Source: Hirudo medicinalis (taxonomy: Eukaryota; Annelida; Clitellata; Hirudinida; Hirudinidae). From it: a DNA stretch of 64,000 nt. A program made the position numbers and the translations under genes. This document shows positions 1-12,400 of this stretch, one piece after another (positions within the stretch are counted from its first letter, which is position 1; every line of letters starts with the position of its first letter). The DNA lies in the NCBI GenBank assembly GCA_011800805.1, contig MPNW01000019.1:1-64000 (forward strand). The letters run 5' to 3'. The notes beneath the pieces are model-generated. The model did no database searches. It was not told the origin of the DNA and worked only from the letters and a program-made list of their open reading frames with translations.

Positions 1-120
1 TCATTCATTCATTCATTCATTCATTCACTCATTCATTCATTCATTCATTCATTCATTCATTCATTCATTCATTCATTCATTCATTCATTCATTCATTCAT
101 TCATTCATTCATTCATTCAT
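1..120. repeat. (TCAT)n tetranucleotide microsatellite
   Basis: About thirty near-perfect TCAT units with one C substitution near position 28. The array begins at the window edge, so its true length is unknown. Confidence 0.97.
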
Positions 121-498
121 CAGTTAATATAAATAAATTATTATTAGTTAATATAAATCCTTAACAACCCTTCTAGCGACTTCTGAGATGGTAAGTAGTT
201 CATCACTTTAAGAATCGCTGCTCCAAATTAATGTCAGTTGTAATGTCAGTTGTAATGTCAGTTTGAAATTTCAATTGTATTAATGATTGAGATTGAAATA
301 TTACAAATACTATCCATATTATTTGACTTCGACAACCCTAGGTTTGTTTTGTTTTAGAAAATTTCAAGTTTATGGTCGCTTGCTTATTCACGTTCAATAA
401 TTTAATATATAATATTATAATATAGTATAAAAGTATAATTTAATGTTATGAATTTGAAGACACGAAAAATGCTCATGATTCACATCTCAAATCTTGAG

Positions 499-952
499 CA
501 GTCCCAGATTTAGGCATGGTCTGGGTGTGCCAGAGCACAGGGGCCCCCACAAACCAAATTTTAAAATGTCGACTTGCAATTCAGAGTGATTAATAAGGAT
601 TTATTGCGCTCGCAAATGTCGCATGCACGATCTGACAGTACAAAGCTTTACATGTAAAGTAGGATTGTGATACATTTGATCCATCCTGTAACTCAGTAAA
701 GTCTTCTCTTGTGTCGAACGTGTGGTGTTCAAATAATGAAACTATCCACGCTTTCCAGGTTCACAAAGTTGATCTCAATTAAGAACTCTACTCATCAGAT
801 CTACAGATGAAACCATCGATGTCCGAAGTGTGTTCTACACTTCTTTCATCTTTGAGAATGACCTTTTCGCACTATGATGGGACCGGGGAAGTGGCTTCTG
901 GGCCTCCAGCACCACACTACACCGGGGCCTCCACCTGGCTAAATCCGCGCTG
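499..952. mobile_element. hAT-like non-autonomous DNA transposon (MITE)
   Basis: The left end reads CAGTCCCAGATTTAGGCA. The reverse complement of the right end reads CAGCGCGGATTTAGCCA, so the two ends form imperfect terminal inverted repeats starting with CAG. The flanks ATCTTGAG (491-498) and TTCTTGAG (953-960) match at 7 of 8 positions, as expected for the 8-base target duplication of hAT elements. No transposase reading frame is present. The inner part carries GGGGCCCC-type stretches. The hAT assignment is inference from end sequence and duplication length. Confidence 0.7.
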
Positions 953-2961
953 TTCTTGAGGGTGATACAGGGCAACATTTAAAATTCTAAATAAAAAGAA
1001 GACATTTGCAAAATAAAGGACATCCTTTTGGTTGCATTTATATTATTAATAGAAATCAAAACAAAATGGAAGGACTCGTGGATTCGTATATTATTTTTTT
1101 TTTATTGGAGATTCGGTCAGGTAATCGGTGAATTTTTGTAAGCGAATTTCAAGAATTAGTTTTAATCGACACTTTACTGATCATTTTGACATTACTTAAC
1201 ATGTTTATTAAATTAACATTTACAATTGTTAATAAAACATTTACAAATTATCACTCTTCCTATTTTTTAAAGTCATTATATTAATAACATAGCAACAAAT
1301 AATAATATGTATCTTATAATAAGATATTACTATTTATGATCTAGTAATAATTACATTAATTCTTAATAACTATTTTGAAATGTTATTATTTTCAATATTT
1401 AGTTGCATCTTGTTGGTTGTCAACAATTCATGATTGATCATTCATAATTCATAATTTATCATTCATAATTCATCATTTATCATTTATTGCCAAACATTTT
1501 AGATTATTTTATAAATCTCAGAAATGAACTTTGAAATATTAATAAATTCAGGAAAATTCAGGAAATTGTTGAGTTTATTGTAATTTGATGGAAAAAACAC
1601 AATAAAAATAAAATTATTTGTGAAAATTAAGTTAAATCTTGAATTAAGTGAATATTAAATTGAATTAATTTCACAGAGGTTTAATTTTGATTCTTTTGAT
1701 AATTTTGAAATATGTCTGTTTATATTTCGTGTGTGTGAGCAATTTGTTAGAAAAACATGAAACAATTGCGATTTTCAATCCGATGAAATGAAATATTTTC
1801 CTGTGTTCTTCGAAATCATCATTTCTCGGATCCCTCGGGATGCTGGAAATTATTGAAATGTTTCCACTTTTTGTTCTTAAACTGGAAAAGATGAAGTGAT
1901 AGAGAGAAAAATGACAAGAAGGTGGATTCACTCAAATCCAGTATTTGGAAACATCCAATTACAACTCACAATTTCAATACAACATTTCACTCTTTTAAGA
2001 CTTCAAACTAAGCATAATTTTCAAATGAATGAACGTCCTGAGTATTGTTTCACAAGTAATTAATTACACTTCATGTTAATCAAAGTTAATGTGTGCATGC
2101 ATGACTCCATTCATTTCTATAATGCATTTATTCATTCACTCCTTCATTCAACCGCTCTCGCATTAGAGACAGCATTGATCAGAGACCATGCACAATTGAG
2201 AAGCTCGGTTCATACGCATAAATCTCTGACGACTCAAAATGCTTGCGACAGAAATGATCGCAGTCGGAGTAGGAAAATGTGTGAAAGACGAATATTAAAT
2301 TAACTCTGTTTGTTGGAATCATTGAGGATCATCTTGTGTTCTGCTTGTGTTTCTTAAGGATGGAAAGATCACTTGAAAAAAGAAAGAAATGTTTGCATCA
2401 ATTCAATTCCAAAAAGTCCCCAATGGGAGCGATAATTGAAAATGAGTAAACAAAAGATCACTTTAATTCGAGCGGCGATATTGAGCTCCTGTGAGTCCAT
2501 TGTCATTCGTCACGGTGGTCAGTCTTATTAAGGACGATCCTATTCTGACCTCAGATGAGTATTTTTCAACAAAGCAATCGAAATTGTCCACAATAACATC
2601 CTCATTATTCTGAATTTCTTAAATTGTTAATCATTAAATTTATTTCATTAAAAATTAATTATTTCAATTACTTCGATCGCTCAATTTAAAGTTTAAAAAT
2701 ACATTTATTCGAGTTAAATATAATTTAGCTTCAACAACACCACTCTTGGTGCTGGCAAACTATGATCGCATCAGCAACAATATTATTAAGTAATAAACAG
2801 GGTGTGGGATTCAAAAACTCGAGCAGGTATAATTATTTTGAGGATGTAATTATTTTGAGTAGATAATTATGTGTAAGATAATTATGTGTAATAATGGTTT
2901 TGTGGCTTTGAAATTACGTTTTCTGGATTCACGCGCAGAGTGAACAATAGGCGTGCAGGGA

Positions 2962-3093
2962 TATAAAAGCCTTGCAAGGACCATTCGAGTTTGGCGCTTC
3001 GAGTTGAGGGAATTGTTCTTGGATTTTTTTTTGGTCACAAACGCTTTACATTTTACTGATTCCATCTTCTTCAACACTTCCACATGAACGCAG
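2962..3093 (+). promoter_or_regulatory. Candidate promoter and first exon of the nuclear receptor gene
   Basis: A TATAAAA box lies at 2962-2968. An ATG at 3084 follows, opening MNA plus one base (3084-3093), and a consensus donor GTGAGT begins at 3094. This phase-1 end fits an acceptor at 6526 (TTGTAG), which would join into the receptor frame and give an N terminus MNADTTYY. The rival model uses the stronger pyrimidine-rich acceptor ending at 6441 with the ATG at 6457. In that case this exon is 5' untranslated or unrelated. Confidence 0.45.
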
Positions 3094-3174
3094 GTGAGTC
3101 ATTAATTAAATTGGAATTAATCAAATAATCAACTTTATTAAATAGATTCATCTAACTCGGAAATGTCTTTAATT

Positions 3175-3177
3175 TAA

Positions 3178-3214
<37 letters not shown>

Positions 3215-4080
3215 GTGTTAGCAATTCAGCTAATTGTAACAAGAACCATTCGAAAGAGGAATAGATGACATTAAACGAGTGACGAATTGGATCGCACTGA
3301 TGATGGTGTTTGGGTGGCCTGAAATGATGATAGTGGTGGTGATGATGGTGATGTTGATGGTGATGATGGTGATGGTGGTGATGATGGTGATGGTGGTGAT
3401 GACGATGACGACGATGATGATAACGTTGATGACGATGACCCGTGCCATTTAATAAATTGACAAATTACTATAATCACTATTTGTAATTTAATTTTCATGT
3501 AAAATCGTCAATTAAGCAATATCATGTTAGTTATAAATTAATTATCATTAATTAAGTAACAATGATTTTTAATGTTTTTATTATTAATTATTATTAATCA
3601 ACTCAAGTTCGCTATTATATGTTACCAATATTTTCAATGATATCGATGAATAATTTTATGAAATATTTCCTAAGAAAATATACATCTTTCTCCTGCTCTT
3701 GTGAACAAATTGATTCATTATTATTATTAATATTATTATTATTATTATTATTATTATATCATTGTTATTGTTATTATCATCATCATCATCATCATTATCA
3801 TTATTTTTATTATTGTCGATTATTATTATTGNTATTATTATTATTATTATTATTATTATATCATTGTTATTGTTATTATCATCATCATCATCATCATTAT
3901 CATTATTTTTATTATTGCGATTTTTATTATTGTTGTTGGTGTTGTTGTTGTTGTTAATATTAACATTAATATTATGTTAATATCATCATTATTATTATCG
4001 TTATTATTATTATTACCGTTGTTGTTAATTAACATAATTTATTATTAGAGTATATTTGGCAACCAGGTTAAAATAAATTC
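3175..4080. repeat. Microsatellite cluster with a single-N junction
   Basis: (AAT)n lies at about 3176-3211 and a GATGGT/GATGAC-type array at about 3305-3435. A TTA/CAT compound array at about 3716-4020 contains an N at 3832. The blocks on the two sides of the N are near-identical copies 102 bases apart. The long Leu/Ile/His reading frames here are repeat translations. Confidence 0.9.
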
Positions 4081-4471
4081 ATGTTAATATAAAAGATAAA
4101 ATATTCATTTTAAATATATTAATGTTGATATTATTATTATCATTATTAATACTAAAATATTATTTTGGTGTGTTATTAATAATAACGGTTAATAAGAAGA
4201 TTGATAATTAATTGGCCATACATTCATAATATTCAAATATCTTTGTGCTTCATCAAACATTTGTTTACTTCCTTTTAATTCATTACAAAACTTTAATGGA
4301 CCTTCAACATTGCAAAGTCAATGTAGGATTTCTCGAATATTAATTATTAATAATTAATAATAATATTTATAATTAATACTTTATTAATACTTAATTTATT
4401 TATTAATAATTTATATAATTTATTAGTAATATTTTATAATTAATACTACTATTAAAAATCATTTGTTTTGT

Positions 4472-4745
4472 ACTTAGCTGGTATTTCTAGTACCTCATGT
4501 GTCTGAATGTGATGCTAGAAACTCCAATGACTTTTGTATCAGTATTTTATTAATGACCTTAGCTTAACTTGATGAGGAGGACAATTCCATTTCAATCACT
4601 TAATCGTTCCATCATTTATATAGCGCCCCTTCCCGAGGGCGATCCCTGGCTGTGCAGGCTGGGTTAAGACCACGACGCAATACTCGCTGTTGCCTTAACC
4701 ATCGCATGAAGAAATGCAACCCATCGAGCCAACCTCCCCTATAAT
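4472..4745 (+). repeat. Interspersed repeat family, copy 1
   Basis: The core ATTTATATAGCGCCCC is followed by CCGAGGGCG, GTGCAGGCTGGGTT, an ACGACGCAATAC segment, and CAACCCAT..GCCAACCT. Copies lie at 11202-11485 and, inverted, at 51395-51545. No reading frame spans it, so it is a non-autonomous element (MITE or SINE; class undecided). Confidence 0.75.
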
Positions 4746-6456
4746 AATATTTCCGTTACGTTGTTACCACTTTATTAATGGATTATAATTAAAAAATAAT
4801 AATTAGTTATTAAACATAAATCATTAAACTAAATTTGTTTAAAGTGACACCAACCTTCGTTTGTATGCAGTTGTAAAGAAGTATTCATTCTTAAATATTC
4901 ATTACAACCTGCAACTTTTACAAGATGTTTCTAGAGGAAAGGTTATAAGAAATAATAATCATATAATAAAAATAATAATAATAATAATAACTATAATAAT
5001 AATAACAGTAACAATAATTTTAAGGATATCACTGTAATGATGATAACCTATTAGTTACAACTTAACAGTGATGATGTCAGATGCTAATTGAACTCGTAAT
5101 GGGCTCCATGAAGGCAAGTAATCACAGGAAATCAGCCAGTTTTAGTGACTTACAATAATGTTAAGCGATGACGTCATGCGTAAATTATAATAAGTTATTA
5201 TAATGATATTATAATCAACAACACATGAGGATGAAAAGTCATCCAGTTGTTTACGTCACGTGACTAAGCCATGCGTGTTGGGAGTGCATGAATTACCTAA
5301 GGCGTGTGAATTAATTTTTACTGCGCAGTTTGAAGTCGTCCATTTCTTGTGATTTCTGAATTATACCTTTGCACTCCATCAACTTGGAGTTTCAGCCAAA
5401 TTCTCATTGTTAAAGTTACATTTATTTTACTTCTCAAACCTCATTGGACACCCGGGCTTCTGTGGGCGGAGTCGAGTGTCTCGAAACAGTCCTACCGACC
5501 AATGGCAACGTCAACATTTATTGCAATATTGCAGTTCATTTTGTTTATATTAATTATTTTTCGACACAATTTTCGATAAATAATAAATAATAATATTCCG
5601 ATGGAAATGACGACCTTTTCTACTTGTCCTTACGTCGAAATGATCGACACTTTCCACATTTTTTGATGATTTCTTAAGATTTCAAAAGACCTCAAAAGCA
5701 GAAAGAAACCGCTAAAATGTTGTCTTAAACTTAAAATATTTAAAACGACGAATTCTCTAAAATTAAAAAGCTTGCAAATAAAGCATTTTATTCTAAGATA
5801 AAAACCTTGGTCGAGCACGATTTGGTGAGAGAAAGTAATGTGGAGTTTCCGAGTATGCACCACAATTAACAGGTGCAGTGCCAACCAGAGTCATTTTCTC
5901 GTCGGTGCAAATTCAACTCCAAAACGTCGATGTTGTCCAACGTCCAAACTTTTCATTTCTCGATGTGCTTCTTGTTGCTTGATTTTGATTGGCTTGATTG
6001 GTTGCTTCGAACGTGCAATGTTTTGTCGAAATGCTCGTGACATTACATTACAATAACGTTGTTAAAATAAATGAATAATTTAGCGATTAATCGGACATTT
6101 AATAACCGAGCTCTGAAAATAACTTTCTTCCGAGAGAGGTGGCAGTCGAGCGTTGCCGTGCAAAATGAAAATTATTTTCGACTTGTAAATAATCCAAGTT
6201 ATATTTCATAAGTTCGTGATTTAAGTCCTTCCTTAAATTCGTAATCCTGTTGTGGCATTGGAGTTGAGTGCGAAGACATTAATAACTGCCTGCATGTGTT
6301 CCTCCACCTTTCATGTTCGATGAAGCTGTGTGGTTGAATGAAAATTGAGGAAGGCATTAACTTGTAATGGAACAAGTCAATTGTTTCAATGAATCCAACT
6401 ACTTCAACAATACCTCATCATCACTTTTTTTCTAACAAACAGTATTAGGAACGTGA

Positions 6457-9400
6457 ATGATATTACTGATGATAATCAATTTACGAACGTATGTTTGTAC
6501 GTTGAGCGCACGATGTGACATTGTAGATACGACGTATTACTCAGGCAATGGGTACCATCCTCCTCCGTCCTACTCGAACATCTCTGAATCGTACTACCAC
6601 CCTTATCCGTATCCTCATCCTGGCTTTCAAATCCACTCGGGCACTCATTCTTCGGAGCAACAAGGAGCCACTCACCCGTACAAATCGGAATTATTTGAAC
6701 AGGCGAGTCAGTACAACGCACGAAGAGATTCTTTATTCAACCAGTTTGACATGATGAGGCTTACCAGGCACCACCAACCCTACCATCCTTCCTTTTCCTT
6801 CACGCAAAACTCCCGTCAAAACCACTACAACTTTTACCCTTACCCGTCATCCACACCGTTTTACCTCAACCAGGCAGGACTCTGTGGTGGTCAGTCCTTC
6901 GATCCGGCAACGTTTTCGAGCAGAGACTCCGGTGACGTGGGGAATGCTGCTTCAGGCAAGAGTTCGAGGAAGGAAAAGAATGACAAGATATGTGGAGTTT
7001 GTGGAGACAGGGCTCTCAGTTACAACTTTGATGCCATTTCCTGTGAATCCTGCAAAGCATTCTTCAGGAGGAATGCACCAAAAAATCTTGTAAGTTCAAT
7101 CAAGTTCAATCAGGTTAGGTTTTCCTTGTCGATTCTTCATTGTTAATCGTTGATTTCTGTCTTTTTGTTATTTTATCTTGTTTTAGGCAGGTATCTGTCC
7201 AAACATCTCCCAAGCATTAAAGTCATTTCAAAATGAAAATTGCTTAAATCTTAACCGGAATCCGATATTATACTGAATTAAACATCGTGCAACGAAAATA
7301 AAATCACGGGAAGAATTGAAATTCATCACTTACTGCATTGTGTAATTGTTGGTATTTGTGTAATTGTCGGTATTCCAATTAAAACAACCAGGCGTGCTCC
7401 TTGTAAGTGTTCACAAAAACTGGATGATAAGCATTTTCCTTGTCGATGATTCGATTGATTCGTTTCATTTTTTGAATAAATAATAGGCTGACTAATAATG
7501 AAAATAATAACGGCGATCATACTAGATTTAATATTTACTAAAAAAAAAAATTTATATTTAGTCACCGTGAGGTCACCAAGTTGGAAGCTATTTGAAATGA
7601 TTTGAAGTAAACAAAGCACATCCATTCTCCTGCCAAAAACTAGGAAATATCTACAAATGTAAAACTCAGAAAAATTAAAACATATTTTCAAACGACTTTT
7701 TAAAACCGTCAGTAACTTCCGTTAGCAACTAAAAATAACTGGTCACATGTCTTCCTCTGGCGTAACAACGTGGTTCAATCTGTTTTTAATTCATTTTGCT
7801 CCTTCGCAGTACTTTGCGAGTATTTTATTTTCTTCTCTTTTATTGTGTTTCTTTAAATTCGATTCGAATTTCAAATAATATCAACGAAAAATAATAGAAT
7901 AATAATTTACTTAGACTGAGGAGTTAAATATTTCATAATATAACTTATAAATAACTTTTCAGTTAACTTGAAGAGATCACTGGAATTCCAGTTCCTGCAG
8001 CTTACGTGAACCACATCCTATTGACATGTTGGATGCAATAAGAACATAAATTATACTTTAAATTGGGATTTAATCTCAAATATTAATCCAAACCAAAATG
8101 TGACGAAGGATTTGAAGCTATTAAATAATAGCGTTATTAGGTTTCAATTTGACGGGGGGCTGTGGTATGTTTGAATAACTTCAGAATTAATTATTTTTTC
8201 AAACCCAAGTTTGGAATTTTATTGTTAATTTCATTATTGACGATGATAAATTCTAGAGATAAAAGCTTTGAAAGAGTCTTCTTTTCATTCGTCGTATCTC
8301 TGACTTTCTTCTAACATAAGACGACAGTAGGGATTCCACATCATTCTATTAATTGGAACAAAACGTAAATTTAATGTAATATGGGACCCTTATTTTCTGT
8401 CATCTGAAAACATTCTCATTTCATTTAAGCCACCAATTTCTCCAGGTACTTTTCCGCGGGTTTTCCCTGGGTTCAGTTATGGTAAACCTGCTTCGTCAGA
8501 ATCCCCCAACTATTTTATAGGATATATATATTTTATAGGATATAGGATGCAGGCCAATCAATGACGCTTCTTTATCCTCTTGGACAAATGCCATCGTTCA
8601 CTTTGAGGTTTGAATTGTGCTGTTGAAAACAAAGTTCTCTCTGCGAAGTTTCTTAGCAAAAAGATTACGAAAACTGGAAGCAGTCTTGATGAGGTCTCAT
8701 GGGAGTGTCTCAAAATGTCCTGAAATAAAACAAATTTCATCCGCATGCTTGAAACCGTCAAAATTTCCTTGGAATTTCTGCTGCAATATACTTTTTAATA
8801 CTTCTCTCAATCATGTCATTGAAAGCATGTTAATAGGAAAACAAATACCATGCATTTTGTCCATTCCATGCGATGCTCCTTCTTGGGGGGTGAGATCCTT
8901 TGGCGGAGTTGATGTTTCAATATTTAGATTTTTCTTTCCTGTACATCTTAACATGGTGTAATGTAATGTAATAAGGCTTTCTTTCAAATTTAATGAACGA
9001 ACTTAAATATCATCTATTGCCATATTTATTAATAAGTTAAGCATTATTATCATCCGTTACGTGATTTATTTAAATGCTTCCGCGCGTGAATAAATAATTA
9101 AAACGTAAGCAATTAAAATTCCATGCCATCATTTTGGATGATTCATGGTTTTGGTAATTTTAAAGCACACGACAGCAATTTTATTTTACTTTGTCAGAGC
9201 AAAGATGAAAAACCAAAACCACAAAAACAAAGTGCAGTTTTAAGTTATATTATTTATTACTAATATTATTACTATTATTAATTAATATACTTTTTATTCC
9301 TATACCCCCCACGTCGAGGGTTTCAACGGTTGATGTTTACCCTGAAATCGAGCCCACAAACGCAGAGACTTTTCAGAAACGCAGAAACTGTCATTACTGC

Positions 9401-12400
9401 AAATTATTTGCAGCAATTACTATCTATTGATATTAATAATATTTTGTGCAGTAATTAGTATCAAAATCACGTGCAATAACCATAATAATTATTAACATTA
9501 ATACTAAGAATATTATTTATCAACTACTGTCAGCTATGCAGAACCAATGCCTGGTGCTGATTCACCGCGCTCAGCGCACTTTGCGAGTTAAATTTATTCA
9601 CATTTTTTGAAACTCAGCCAAACTTTAGAGTGACTTTAATTCTTTATCATTTTAAATTTGTGCATTTTACTTCTTCAACTCGTTTTTAAAATTAATCTCC
9701 AAATCAATATATTTCAGGGAAATGAGAAACATTATAAAGCTATCGCAATATTTGCAAACCAGTTATTGAATATTTCCTTGCCAATGATTTTGAATAGCAA
9801 GAGAGTATTTGGTTAAAATTGAAGTAATATGCTAATTAAAATGTCATAAATATTCGTGTTGCTAATTAAATTTACTTGTGAAATTATTTTCTGAGATTGT
9901 ACAAGCTTTCTTCAAAACATATTCTTTCTTTTCTTCTCTAATTAATTAAAAGGTATCCATTTACATTCTCTTTCATTAAATTCTGACTTACCTGAGGAAA
10001 GCAATCCCGATGACATGTCAACTGTTGTTATTTTAAGGATTATTTCAAGTGTCCCTACGATGAAAGGTGTCGCATGGATGTTTCCAACAGGAGGTTCTGC
10101 AAAAGATGTCGACTCAAAAAGTGCTTCGAAATCGGGATGAGGAGGGAATACATTCTCACTGATGAAGAAAAGGCCCTCAAGAGGCAGAAGATTGAAGCCA
10201 ACAGATACAAAATGTATTCAATGTTCATTTATTTTTCTCCTTTCAATACCAATCACTTTAAATGTTAACGTTCGTAAATTTATAATTATTGTTATTAATT
10301 CTTAAATAATGAATAATCGTAAGTCGATAAATATTAATCTTAAGAGACGTGTTGGGTCTTTTGGTCGATTTCTGAGCCCCCGAAGTAACGCATCGTCAGA
10401 AAAGGTCGACCCTTTGAAGACATTTTCGATGTTTTGAGGGCCTCAGAAGCCATTGGTGACCTCGTTCTTCTGACTTCACATTGAACTCATTTCTGAATCC
10501 TCACAGTTGGTCGGGTCATTGAGGTCACTGGATGTTTTTTATGGAAGCTAATGTTATTATTATCATCATCGTCATCGTCATCGCCATCGCCATCGTCATC
10601 GTCATCATCATCATCATCATTATCATTACTACTATTATTATTGTATGGCTAAATGACTGGCTTGCCTCGAATTTCAACGACAAAATGATTGAACCTTAGA
10701 ATCAGACCACACTTGTGTACCTCGTTAAATATCCGAAATGAATATTATTTAATAGTGTTATTTTAATTATTTATTATTATTACTTATTATTATTTGTATT
10801 ATTTATTAATGTTACTTAATAACATTACTTGTTAATGTTGTTATCATTTTTATTAAGTATCTTTACTTATTTTTATTAAGTTTTGTTAAGTAATAACTTC
10901 CATTGAATGAAGTTCATCGCATTAAACTTGCACATCAAATAAGTTTCACATAGAATTGAAACACCTTTCATATTGACTGCATATTTCACATGCACGCACG
11001 CAACATACATCGTATACGTACACGTGAACAAACACGTCTGTGTGCGAACAACGGAAGAAATATCGATCCATCGGCAAAAGGTGCAACGTGCCTCACCTTC
11101 CAGTCCAAGCATGAAGAGGCAGCAGCAATAAGTTTGAGAAGAACATTCAAAGTTCATTAATTGCAATTAAATCAGCTTTATTTCTTTTTTTACTTCTTTT
11201 GTATTTAGCCGATATTTTGAGTGCCTTTTGTATCCGAATGGGATGTGAAGGCACTTTTTAATCGATCTACCATTATATAGCGCCCCTACCCGAGGGCGCT
11301 CCCTAAGTCCAAATCATCTTAGTTATGCAACGGACTTTAATCAAATAAATAAATAAATAATAATAAATGGGCGCTCCCTAGCGGTGCAGGCTGGGTTGCG
11401 AACACGACACATTACGACTGTTGCTATTACGACCGCAGGCAGGAACGCAACCCATTTGGCCAACCTGCACTTCCCTTCATTTGTTGTGATTTATAAATAA
11501 AACAATATATCATTTCAATAACTATTCATTCTATAAAATTGAGTGAACCTTCGAATCTATTTTCTTTGTGATTCACCATCGTTAACTCACCTTAACATTC
11601 ATTTATAGGAGTTTAGGGAGAACAATTTCTATGCAATAACCTATCACTTTCAAATTGATTATTTAGAGTCAGTTAATTGCGAAATATTTAGAATATAAAA
11701 TTGAATATGAAGCTGAATATAAAGTCCTGTGCTTATTTTTTTATACTTTAATGAAATGAATTTGAGAGCTTCAAACCCTCAACTGAGATCCATGCGTGAC
11801 TCAATCAGCCGCTCATTACACAATTACAGTGATTATAATACTATTAATAATTGAATTACAAACGAAAAGATAATCTTCACAAAACTTCCTCATGTGGCAC
11901 GTTGCAGGCTCATGCGCCAATCAGACAGCAGCCTCTCCTCCTTAAACTTGGGCGATGTGACGTCACAAACAAGTGCCCTCAGAGGAGAGGATTCGAACGC
12001 CATCGATGAACTCCTCGCTGCCTACAAGATGTCTCTCGACACAAATTGCTGTGATGACGTCATCGAGGGCTGGTCACGTGATCAAGCCGATATGGCTGAT
12101 CTCGTAAGTTAAAGGCTTAGCAGCTTTCATGCAATTCCTTAATTCAGTTTTTAATGATTTTAATCTTTCAACGATTGATGGTTGAAACTGAATCACGTGG
12201 ATGATATTCCAGGTGAACATAGCAGAGCTGAGTATGAGACGCGTCATTTCGATGACGAAACAAGTTGCAGCTTTCAGAGCACTGCCTCAGGAAGATCAAA
12301 TTCAACTTCTTAAAACAGGAAGTATCGAATTGCTCATTCTACGATCTGTGATCACCTTTGATAAGGTGATATCATTAAATCACCTCATTCAGACTTTTGT

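Larger units (their letters stand above)
1..2950. other. Intergenic, repeat-bearing, no gene seen
   Basis: Apart from the microsatellite and the MITE, this is AT-rich unique sequence with short chance reading frames. Nothing before the TATA box at 2962 looks coding. Confidence 0.6.
3094..6440. other. Non-coding stretch upstream of or within the receptor gene
   Basis: Holds the microsatellite cluster and repeat copy 1. The remainder is AT-rich, with a palindromic E-box core TCACGTGA near 5257. It would be intron 1 of the receptor if the TATA-proximal exon is real. No conserved protein was recognised. Confidence 0.5.

Noticed and set aside
3619..3980. Leu/His/Tyr-rich reading frames
   Set aside because: Translation of the TTA/CAT compound microsatellite.
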